Shown: positions 1 to 5,151, counted from the first letter of the stretch. The stretch: DNA of 5,206 bases from Synergistaceae bacterium (GCA_017475805.1 JAFVEW010000040.1:1-5206), one strand, 5' to 3'. The notes: generated by a model not told the origin, from the letters alone. Translations and numbers: made by a program.

Positions 1-172
1 CCGCCTTGACGACCTAAGGAAATACGACGAGGCAAGTTTACAAGACTTGATAAATGAGGCTCTCGAAGTTTACTTCAAGACACGCGCCGATGATATTAAA
101 TTCTTGAAAGAGCAGGAAGAAGAACGCCGCGCCCGTAAAGCTCGAAAATCACAGGAGGCACAAAATGACTAA
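1..172 (+). CDS. Ribbon-helix-helix-like DNA-binding protein, C-terminal part (5' end outside window)
   Basis: An open frame enters from the left edge (first full codon at base 2) and ends at TAA 170-172, leaving 56 residues. The visible start, RLDDLRKYDEASLQDLINEA followed by LEVYFK, has the pattern of the two helices of a ribbon-helix-helix (CopG/Arc-type) repressor: a leucine-rich helix, a short turn with a polar S, then an 'LINEAL..Y' helix. The DNA-contacting beta strand would lie upstream of the window. The last ~28 residues are highly charged (EQEEERRARKARKSQ), as in flexible tails. It overlaps the next gene by 8 bases, so the two are probably translationally coupled. In this setting an RHH protein could be a copy-number or partition regulator or an antitoxin, but that is inference. 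The fold call rests on pattern recognition of half a domain. Confidence 0.6.
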   Translation, partial: RLDDLRKYDEASLQDLINEALEVYFKTRADDIKFLKEQEEERRARKARKSQEAQND

Positions 173-368
173 TTCAGAACGCGGAAGACGCTTTTTAGCT
201 GAAAACTACGACACTCACCGCCTCGAAATCTTCTATGACGAAAACAACGCCCCTCACGTTAATTTATGTGAAGTCAGGAAGGGCAAGAACGGCGAAATCA
301 TCAGCCACCAAAAGACACTTGATATGACCGACATTTACGCGCAAGTCGGACAACTCAAAGCAAGCTGA
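165..368 (+). CDS. Small hypothetical protein, 67 aa
   Basis: I do not recognise the family. It starts at ATG 165 with a strong Shine-Dalgarno AGGAGG at 153-158, six bases upstream, and overlaps the 3' end of the RHH-like gene by 8 bases. The product is polar with no membrane segment, signal peptide or cysteine motif (a single Cys in NLCEVRKG). Alternating stretches such as RLEIFYD, HVNLCEVRKG and GEIISHQKTLDM suggest a small beta-rich fold with a final helix (TDIYAQVGQLKAS). It is followed after 18 bases by another small gene, so 1-563 looks like one operon feeding toward the replication gene. Small proteins like this are common beside plasmid and phage replication genes. No function can be assigned from sequence. 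Confidence 0.7.
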   Translation: MTNSERGRRFLAENYDTHRLEIFYDENNAPHVNLCEVRKGKNGEIISHQKTLDMTDIYAQVGQLKAS

Positions 369-386
369 AAGGAGTAAGATAAACAT

Positions 387-563
387 ATGAAAAGCACAAA
401 TAAAGAACCTTTATTTAAGCCCGGACACGTTTATTTTATGAATGAATATGACGACACAGACGAGACGGAAATTTTCGACTTGACAGCAATGCCGGAAGAC
501 AAAGCCGCGAAAATCATTAAAAAGGCTCTCGATGAAGAAAGAGAAGCCGAAAAAGCAAACTGA
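387..563 (+). CDS. Small acidic hypothetical protein, 58 aa
   Basis: ATG 387 opens a 58-codon frame ending at TGA 561-563. An AAAGGAG ribosome-binding site sits at 368-374, twelve bases upstream, a slightly long but workable spacing. The translation begins MKSTNKEPLFKPGHVYFMNE, passes through a very acidic patch (EYDDTDETEIFD), and ends in a charged helix-like tail (EDKAAKIIKKALDEEREAEK). No transmembrane segment or known motif is visible. Its GC-richer codons resemble those of the preceding 67-aa gene and differ from the AT-rich initiator gene downstream, which supports it being a real third member of the upstream operon. An internal ATG (codon 18) is a less likely start because it has no good ribosome-binding site. 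Function unknown. Confidence 0.6.
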   Translation: MKSTNKEPLFKPGHVYFMNEYDDTDETEIFDLTAMPEDKAAKIIKKALDEEREAEKAN

Positions 564-576
564 TAAAATCTTAATA

Positions 577-618
577 AGGCCGTTTTCTTTTTTACAGGGA
601 AGCGGCCTATAAAGAAAA
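577..618 (+). promoter_or_regulatory. Two overlapping inverted repeats in the leader of the initiator gene
   Basis: AGGCCG (577-582) is complementary to CGGCCT (603-608), and TTTTCTTT (583-590) is complementary to AAAGAAAA (611-618). The arms interleave (A, B, A', B'), so the two hairpins compete or could form a pseudoknot-like fold. They end two bases before the AGGAG ribosome-binding site (621-625) of the initiator gene. The GC stem has no T-run after it on the + strand, so it is not a classical terminator. A role in controlling initiator expression is inference. Confidence 0.35.
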
Positions 619-634
619 ATAGGAGTGATAATTA

Positions 635-2092
635 ATGCCCCCCGTTATGTTAGACTTTGAACTTAATGATGACGACAAAACACAAATTAGAAATCTAAAA
701 AAGACCTTGCGTGAAAAATACGATAAAAATAGAACAAAAGATAACTTAGATACTCTAATGCGCGATTATTTTGAAAAAATAGAAATGATATATTCAAAAG
801 CTCACAAACGCGCATTGAATTATTATGAAACACATCAAGATGAGATTTTATGCGCATTAAAAAAAGAAATTAAAAACTACGCTACTTTTCTTGGCTCTCT
901 TGATAATTCTCTCGAAAAAATAAATAAGGCAATCGACCCGCTTGAAACTCAAGAACAAAAAAATTCTGTAATAATCGAAATTACGCCTTATCTTGAAATT
1001 TTGAAGAGCAACGCCCCCCAAGACTATGAAGAAATTATCAGCTTTATTGATTATGCCTTTGACCACAGAGAGGATTTTTATGAAGAAGAACGAGAGCTAA
1101 TCAGAGAAAGCAAAAAAAAAAACTCACCCCCTATAAAAACACGAACTATTAGGTCAAAAGAATTAAAACTTGACAGGAGCAAGCCCAATAAAGCTATTAG
1201 GGACGGCCAAGAGGAACTTTACTCAACGAAAGGTCTTGATGTAGAAACAGGGCGTAAAAAAAATAAGCCTATATATACGCCTGTTTTATTAAATTTCGTC
1301 AACGAGGAATTAGAAAAACAAGGGCTTTCAATTGACGGCATAGGACATTTAGACGCTTTTGACGCGGAAATTTTAATGCACGCCGAAAGCCTCTACGAGG
1401 CAGGAAATAAAATTATCACTGTGGATATGATAACCAGCCAAATAGCCGGAGGCAATCGAAGAGTTCAAACAACGCCTAAAATGAAAGAAGAAATCTATAA
1501 AAGCCTCAAGCGTTTGCGTTTAACAAATATCACAATTAACACCGAGAACGAGCAAAAAGTAGGATATAACAAGCACATTATTTTCAGTGGCGCATTGTTA
1601 CCAAATAAAATCGAAAGTGAACCAGCCATTATTAACGGCAAGCGAATCGAGGAATATATTCATATTTTTGACGCCTCCCCTCTATCAAAATATGCAGACA
1701 GTAAAAATCAAATTAGCCGTCCCCCCGTTAATATGCTTGACGTTCCAGCAAGTCTCACACGTGAGAATGTCATTTTAGTCGGCTACTTAGCACGGCGCAT
1801 TGTCGATATGCAAAGTCCCGATGAATGGCGAGGAAAATACATAATCAGATATGACACGATTTTTGAATATATGAAAGTCGAATCAAATTCTCCTCAAATG
1901 CTCAGGAACAAAAAAAATAAAATCCGTGAAACAGTCAGAGCTATTCTCGAAGAATGGAAAAAGAAAGGCATTATAAAAGATTTTCAAGAATTAGGGGAAG
2001 ATAATAAAACACCGAAAAGCCGAGCCCCCATAGCGAAAATAAAAATCACGTTGCCTCAGAAAAAAATCGAGAGTGCTAAAAATAATCAGTAA
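635..2092 (+). CDS. Probable plasmid replication initiator (RepA-like, winged-helix), 485 aa
   Basis: This is probably the origin-binding initiator of the replicon. It starts at ATG 635 with AGGAG at 621-625, nine bases upstream. Residues ~1-200 are charged, mostly helical and unrecognised, with a basic Lys/Arg-rich linker at ~158-212. Residues ~213-345 (YTPVLLNFVNEEL, then LDAFDAEILMHAESLYEAGN, then KMKEEIYKSLKRLRLTNITI) match the general pattern of the first winged-helix unit in Firmicutes plasmid initiators. Residues ~366-472 (MLDVPASLTRENVILVGYLA, YDTIFEYM, IRETVRAILEEWKKKGIIKD) look like the second unit, with a recognition-type helix and a wing. The gene is AT-rich and lysine-rich, unlike its upstream neighbours. 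Its last codons run into a 23-bp iteron array, the classic place for an initiator's binding sites. The assignment rests on pattern plus context. It could instead be a phage replication protein of related fold. Confidence 0.65.
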   Translation: MPPVMLDFELNDDDKTQIRNLKKTLREKYDKNRTKDNLDTLMRDYFEKIEMIYSKAHKRALNYYETHQDEILCALKKEIKNYATFLGSLDNSLEKINKAIDPLETQEQKNSVIIEITPYLEILKSNAPQDYEEIISFIDYAFDHREDFYEEERELIRESKKKNSPPIKTRTIRSKELKLDRSKPNKAIRDGQEELYSTKGLDVETGRKKNKPIYTPVLLNFVNEELEKQGLSIDGIGHLDAFDAEILMHAESLYEAGNKIITVDMITSQIAGGNRRVQTTPKMKEEIYKSLKRLRLTNITINTENEQKVGYNKHIIFSGALLPNKIESEPAIINGKRIEEYIHIFDASPLSKYADSKNQISRPPVNMLDVPASLTRENVILVGYLARRIVDMQSPDEWRGKYIIRYDTIFEYMKVESNSPQMLRNKKNKIRETVRAILEEWKKKGIIKDFQELGEDNKTPKSRAPIAKIKITLPQKKIESAKNNQ

Positions 2093-2118
2093 AATCTGCA
2101 GAAATTTATCAGTAAAAT
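2085..2118 (+). repeat. Divergent left-hand iteron units (11-bp direct repeat, 23-bp step)
   Basis: ATCAGTAAAAT occurs at 2085-2095 and again at 2108-2118, exactly 23 bases apart, the same step as the perfect repeats that follow. The first copy contains the initiator stop codon (TAA 2090-2092). In this phase the 2108-2130 unit matches the following unit at 17 of 23 positions by hand count, so the array seems to begin inside the initiator gene with degenerate members. Confidence 0.55.
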
Positions 2119-2209
2119 AGTATGAGGAAAAACTATTACAGAGTATGAGGAAAAACTATTACAGAGTATGAGGAAAAACTATTACAGAGTATGAGGAAAA
2201 CCTATTACA
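2118..2209 (+). repeat. Iteron array: four 23-bp direct repeats (likely replication origin)
   Basis: Four head-to-tail 23-bp units lie at 2118-2140, 2141-2163, 2164-2186 and 2187-2209, all sharing the core TATGAGGAAAA-CTATTACA. Unit 1 differs from units 2 and 3 only in its first base, and unit 4 has one A-to-C change in the A-run. Units of 20-23 bp repeated at roughly two helical turns, placed next to a Rep gene, are the hallmark of iteron-type plasmid origins, where Rep binds each copy to open the origin and limit copy number. There are no variable spacers, so this is not CRISPR. Binding by the adjacent initiator is inferred from position. I found no canonical DnaA box (TTATNCACA) nearby. 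Confidence 0.85.
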
Positions 2210-2277
2210 GAGAAACGCCAAAAATCGAGGATAAACCATTGCAAAAACAGGTGTTCACGAAGACGGCCAAAAATAAC

Positions 2278-2307
2278 CAGGCATATGCAGGCATATGCAG
2301 GCATATG
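2278..2307 (+). repeat. Three perfect tandem copies of CAGGCATATG
   Basis: CAGGCATATG occurs three times without interruption at 2278-2287, 2288-2297 and 2298-2307. Each copy contains the palindrome CATATG, extended to GCATATGC in the first two. A 10-base step keeps all copies on the same face of the helix, which suits cooperative binding by a dimeric protein. The array lies between the iterons and the helicase promoter. It could belong to the origin or act as an operator. It is distinct from the 23-bp repeats. Confidence 0.8.
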
Positions 2308-2308
2308 T

Positions 2309-2329
2309 AGGAGCGCGTAGCGGGCTCCT
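2309..2329 (+). terminator. GC-rich hairpin, possible weak terminator of the initiator transcript
   Basis: AGGAGC (2309-2314) pairs with GCTCCT (2324-2329) around a 9-base loop, GCGTAGCGG. The stem is followed by only two further T residues before GATAG, so as an intrinsic terminator it would be weak. The loop is also complementary (8 of 9) to 2340-2348, which offers an alternative fold. It could instead be structural DNA within the origin. Confidence 0.35.
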
Positions 2330-2348
2330 TTGATAGTCGCCGCAACGC

Positions 2349-2377
2349 TTTACAAACAAAAAATCAACGAATAAAAT
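2349..2377 (+). promoter_or_regulatory. Predicted sigma-70-type promoter for the primase-helicase gene
   Basis: A -35 box TTTACA (2349-2354; 5 of 6 matches to TTGACA) and a -10 box TAAAAT (2372-2377; 5 of 6 matches to TATAAT) are separated by 17 bases, the optimal spacing. The expected start of transcription is about 2383-2386, inside the palindrome at 2380-2422 and ~70 bases before the preferred start codon. The spacer is A-rich, so this stretch could also serve as the easily melted region of the origin. Confidence 0.55.
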
Positions 2378-2379
2378 AA

Positions 2380-2422
2380 CTTCCACAGATTGAAGAGCCG
2401 CGAACTCTATCAACTGTGGAAG
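2380..2422 (+). promoter_or_regulatory. 43-bp imperfect palindrome at the predicted transcription start (operator or leader hairpin)
   Basis: CTTCCACAG (2380-2388) is perfectly complementary to CTGTGGAAG (2414-2422). Inside it, with one bulged A on each side (2389 and 2409), TTGAAGAG (2390-2397) pairs with CTCT (2405-2408) and TCAA (2410-2413), leaving a 7-base loop CCGCGAA. This gives about 17 bp of stem. It covers the predicted transcription start, so it could be an operator for a dimeric repressor, a 5' leader hairpin, or a single-strand initiation or priming site. The sequence alone cannot decide between these. Confidence 0.6.
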
Positions 2423-2437
2423 AAATTTCACTCCCAG

Positions 2438-2444
2438 AAAGGAG
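2438..2444 (+). promoter_or_regulatory. Ribosome-binding site that sets the primase-helicase start at TTG 2455
   Basis: AAAGGAG lies ten bases before the in-frame TTG at 2455-2457. The alternative upstream GTG at 2416 lies within the right arm of the palindrome and has no good Shine-Dalgarno sequence, so TTG 2455 is the better start. Confidence 0.65.
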
Positions 2445-2454
2445 CAATAAAATT

Positions 2455-4494
2455 TTGAATTCTAATATTTTACCAGAGGTTTTCAACGAACTCAGAAATT
2501 TTCCGCAATGGGTAGCCTTTGAACTCAGACCGAAGCAGGACAGGCCGGGCGAATTTTCAAAAATTCCGATTAATCCCCGCACGGGTAAAGGCGCAATGGC
2601 GAACAATCCGGCGACTTGGGGAACATTCGAGGAGGCTAAGACCTATGCTGAACGAAATGGACTTTTTGAAATCAGCGCGGACGGCAGGCAGCGTGGCGGA
2701 ATAGGCTTTGAATTTGCGAACGGCTACGCGGGAATCGACCTTGACCACGTTGTTTTATCGGACGGAACGTTAAAGCCTTTTGCGCGAGAAATTGTCAGAA
2801 TTATGAACTCTTACACGGAATATTCGCCGAGCGGAACGGGCTTGCATATTCTTTTCAAAATTGACGGAACGCCGGACGAATGGAAATTATTTTTAGGCGG
2901 AAAGTTAGGGGTAAAAGTCGGAGATGTTGAATTTTACACGGGAGCACATTATTTCACGGTAACAGGCAAGCCTTACGGGGAAGTTAAGACTCTTGAAAAT
3001 CGCTCAGAACAGGCGCGTGAAGTTTATCGAAAATATTTAATCAAGTCTGAACCTAAGAACACGAATTTAAGCCCTCAGTTATCGCCTAGCAGTAAATTTC
3101 AATCTGACCTAAGCGACACTGAACTTCTTGAAAAGATTTTTAACTCGAAGAATGGCTCCGAAGTTAAGGCATTATTTGACGGCGACACTTCCCGACACGG
3201 TGGCGATGAAAGCGCGGCCGACTTGGCCTTATGTAATCACTTAGCTTTCTGGACAAAAGGCGATGCAGTGCGAATGGATAATCTTTTCAGGCAGTCAAGA
3301 CTTATGCGTGAAAAATGGGATAGACCGACGGGCGGAAGTACTTACGGAGCAATCACAATTAATAAAGCTATCCAGAGTATGAGAAACGCTTACACAGGAA
3401 AGCAAAGTTTTAATTTTGTTCCGTCAGAATATCCGCAGCAGGAAGCTACCGAAATTGAAATTATGCAACAAAATATTGTTCAATGGACACCACCTTTAAC
3501 AGGTTATGACTATGTTAATTCAGGTGAGTATGGAGCAGATTTAGAGAATTTTAGAAAATTCCCTGAAATTTACACGGGATTTGAAAATCTCGACAGTAAG
3601 CAAGGGAAATTAGGACCCGGCCTTTACGCATTAGGAGCAGTGCCGAGCTTAGGCAAAACGACATTTTGTCTTCAAATGGCTAATAACTTTGCAAAAGCCG
3701 GAAATTTTGTTCTATATTATGCTCTTGAACAAACGAGATTTGAACTCACTACAAAGAGCATAAGTCAAATCACAGCAAAATTAGAGGAGCAATCAGGAGT
3801 AAATCTTAGTGCAACGAAAAAAGCTATTTCTTCAATCAACATTCAACGCGGCGATTTTCACGGTAAGGGACAAGAAGAAATTTATAAAAAGGCAGTCGAT
3901 GAATATAATAAATTCTCGAACAACATTGCAATAGTTTCACTTGGTCTTAATGCTACAATAGGAAATATAAAAGAACATATTGAGGATTTTATAAACAATA
4001 CAGGACTTAGGCCGATTGTGTTTATTGACTATTTGCAGATAATCAGGCCGGAGAATTCTAGGATGAATGCCAAAGATTATGTTGATGAACACGTTAGAAT
4101 TTTGAAGAATTTACAAAGCGATAAAGGGCTTATATTGATATTAATTTGTTCTTTTAATCGTGCTAATTATGCCTCACCCGTTGATTATGAGAGCTTTAAA
4201 GAAACAGGAGCAATAGAATATACCGCCGATGTTTTGTGGGGAATGCAATTACAAATTATAGGACGGAGTAACACTTTTGCCAAAGATGATAAAGCTAAGA
4301 ACGTAAAGCGTAAGGAAATAGACGCGGCTTATAGAGAAAATCCTCGCTCTGTAATGCTTGTAAATTTAAAAAATCGTTACGGTAAAAAAAGTTATTCTTG
4401 TGGATTTAATTATCATTGCGCTTATGATTATTTCGTGATAGACCCTCTTTTTAATGATGATAAGAAAACAGATGAACAGAGAGCAGTTTATTAG
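2455..4494 (+). CDS. Prim-pol (NrS-1-type) fused to DnaB-like helicase, 679 aa
   Basis: This is a single-chain replicative primase/polymerase-helicase. Numbering from TTG 2455, residues ~1-200 form an AEP-type primase-polymerase: ELRNFPQWVAFELRPK near the start, GGIGFEF, then the DxD motif GYAGIDLD (D95, D97), SPSGTGLH (124-131) with the expected His, and VEFYTG with acidic E159 followed by YFTVTG. Residues ~232-307 (FDGDTSRHGGDESAADLALC, REKWDRPTGGSTYGAITI) match the helix-bundle domain that follows the catalytic domain in NrS-1-type polymerases. Residues ~355-650 are an SF4/DnaB helicase: Walker A GAVPSLGKTT (394-403), ALEQT (E425), Walker B IVFIDYLQII (D525), CSFNRANY, GAIEYTADVLWG, and the KNRYGKK arginine-finger-like motif. 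GTG 2416 would add 13 residues but lacks a good ribosome-binding site. All key residues appear intact. The gene sits downstream of a promoter and iterons, consistent with replicon-encoded unwinding and priming. Confidence 0.85.
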   Translation: MNSNILPEVFNELRNFPQWVAFELRPKQDRPGEFSKIPINPRTGKGAMANNPATWGTFEEAKTYAERNGLFEISADGRQRGGIGFEFANGYAGIDLDHVVLSDGTLKPFAREIVRIMNSYTEYSPSGTGLHILFKIDGTPDEWKLFLGGKLGVKVGDVEFYTGAHYFTVTGKPYGEVKTLENRSEQAREVYRKYLIKSEPKNTNLSPQLSPSSKFQSDLSDTELLEKIFNSKNGSEVKALFDGDTSRHGGDESAADLALCNHLAFWTKGDAVRMDNLFRQSRLMREKWDRPTGGSTYGAITINKAIQSMRNAYTGKQSFNFVPSEYPQQEATEIEIMQQNIVQWTPPLTGYDYVNSGEYGADLENFRKFPEIYTGFENLDSKQGKLGPGLYALGAVPSLGKTTFCLQMANNFAKAGNFVLYYALEQTRFELTTKSISQITAKLEEQSGVNLSATKKAISSINIQRGDFHGKGQEEIYKKAVDEYNKFSNNIAIVSLGLNATIGNIKEHIEDFINNTGLRPIVFIDYLQIIRPENSRMNAKDYVDEHVRILKNLQSDKGLILILICSFNRANYASPVDYESFKETGAIEYTADVLWGMQLQIIGRSNTFAKDDKAKNVKRKEIDAAYRENPRSVMLVNLKNRYGKKSYSCGFNYHCAYDYFVIDPLFNDDKKTDEQRAVY

Positions 4495-5035
4495 AAATTA
4501 CAAATATTTACACGTTGATTATGAAGTTGTCGATAATCGCGTAAAGCTGATAAAAGCTCCGCGCGAAATGCAAGAAGCATTAGAACAAATGCCTGATATT
4601 AAAGAAAGAATGGTTTTAGCTTGGAATAAAAAGCGACCAGAGAGGAAGCAGACTGAAGAACAAATCGGCCAAATCGAAAACAAAGACGCGGAACAAAACA
4701 ACGTAGAACCTCTTTCAACTGTGAATGAACAATCACAGATTGAAGCTAAATCAAGTCAATGTAGCCTCAGAAACTTCGTTAAAGTTATTTCACTTCCTAC
4801 TCGCAAGCAGCTTTATAAGTCGTGTTTTACAGTCGAAGACACTATTGAAGCTCTTAGTGAGTATGAACCTTTTGACGGGGATAATGAAAGCTATATTTTG
4901 ACGGAGCAGCTCGCGAACGAGTATTTATCTTTGCTTGTGAAGAAAGGCTATTTTGAAATGCAAGGAAACGGGCGAACAGCTCAATATCGAAAAATCTGCT
5001 GTTCTTATCAAATGGATTTTTGGAAAGAACATTAG
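4472..5035 (+). CDS. Hypothetical protein with probable C-terminal winged helix, 187 aa
   Basis: The family is not recognised. The frame is open from ATG 4454, but ATG 4472 is preferred because it shortens the overlap with the helicase gene to 23 bases and begins cleanly with MNREQFIRNYKYLHVDYEVV. No start has a strong Shine-Dalgarno sequence, so translation is probably coupled to the helicase gene. Residues ~1-50 (YEVVDNRVKLIKAP then a helix) resemble a small beta-hairpin-plus-helix module, loosely like TubC-type docking domains, though that similarity is weak. Residues ~52-95 are a Gln/Glu-rich low-complexity linker. Residues ~110-176, ending ILTEQLANEYLSLLVKKGYF then GRTAQYRKI, look like a winged-helix DNA-binding domain. 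A regulator, or an accessory replication factor that contacts the helicase, would fit the overlap, but both are inference. Confidence 0.65.
   Translation: MNREQFIRNYKYLHVDYEVVDNRVKLIKAPREMQEALEQMPDIKERMVLAWNKKRPERKQTEEQIGQIENKDAEQNNVEPLSTVNEQSQIEAKSSQCSLRNFVKVISLPTRKQLYKSCFTVEDTIEALSEYEPFDGDNESYILTEQLANEYLSLLVKKGYFEMQGNGRTAQYRKICCSYQMDFWKEH
4714..4744 (+). repeat. Inverted repeat sharing half-sites with the palindrome at 2380-2422
   Basis: TTCAACTGTGA (4714-4724) is complementary to TCACAGATTGAA (4733-4744) apart from one extra A, with an 8-base spacer. CACAGATTGAAG (4734-4745) and TCAACTGTG (4715-4723) both also occur exactly in the palindrome over the helicase promoter (2384-2395 and 2410-2418), but there in the opposite order. 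This copy is inside the linker coding region of the downstream gene. Confidence 0.5.
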
Positions 5036-5081
5036 TGAATTATAGATGGCTTTAATATTTAGTAGTTAGACGGCAAAGTGA

Positions 5082-5101
5082 AACCGATTATTAACCGATT
5101 A
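5082..5101 (+). repeat. Direct repeat AACCGATTA, 11-bp spacing
   Basis: AACCGATTA occurs at 5082-5090 and 5093-5101 in the 116-base gap between the winged-helix gene and the next reading frame. One-helical-turn spacing on the same strand is typical of a regulator binding site. A poor promoter match (TAGACG at 5067-5072 and TATTAA at 5089-5094, 16-base spacing) overlaps the first copy. The binding protein is unknown. Confidence 0.4.
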
Positions 5102-5151
5102 GCTCGTAAATGTTCGTTAATAGCAACAAGATTAAAAAGGTACTGGGAACA

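Noticed and set aside
857..1066. Minus-strand open frame of 69 codons inside the initiator gene
   Set aside because: The product is Phe/Ile/Lys-rich with no ribosome-binding site, consistent with antisense of AT-rich coding sequence.
1587..1778. Plus-strand 63-codon frame inside the initiator gene
   Set aside because: It is out of frame with a well-supported gene and has no ribosome-binding site or recognisable features.
2118..2209. Regular 23-bp repeats as a CRISPR array
   Set aside because: The repeats are directly adjacent with no variable spacers and no cas genes are present. They fit plasmid iterons.
2191..2310. 39-codon frame as a real small gene
   Set aside because: It begins inside an iteron, has no Shine-Dalgarno sequence and runs through the tandem repeats. 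It is recorded only as a possible duplication remnant.
2210..2400. DnaA boxes in the origin region
   Set aside because: No match close to TTATNCACA or its complement was found. TTCCACA and TGTTCAC are too divergent.
2364..2748. Minus- and plus-strand short frames over the start of the primase-helicase gene
   Set aside because: They overlap a gene with clear domain motifs in another frame and lack translation signals.
4519..4701. Minus-strand 60-codon frame inside the winged-helix gene
   Set aside because: It is a Ser/Cys/Phe-rich shadow frame with no start signals.
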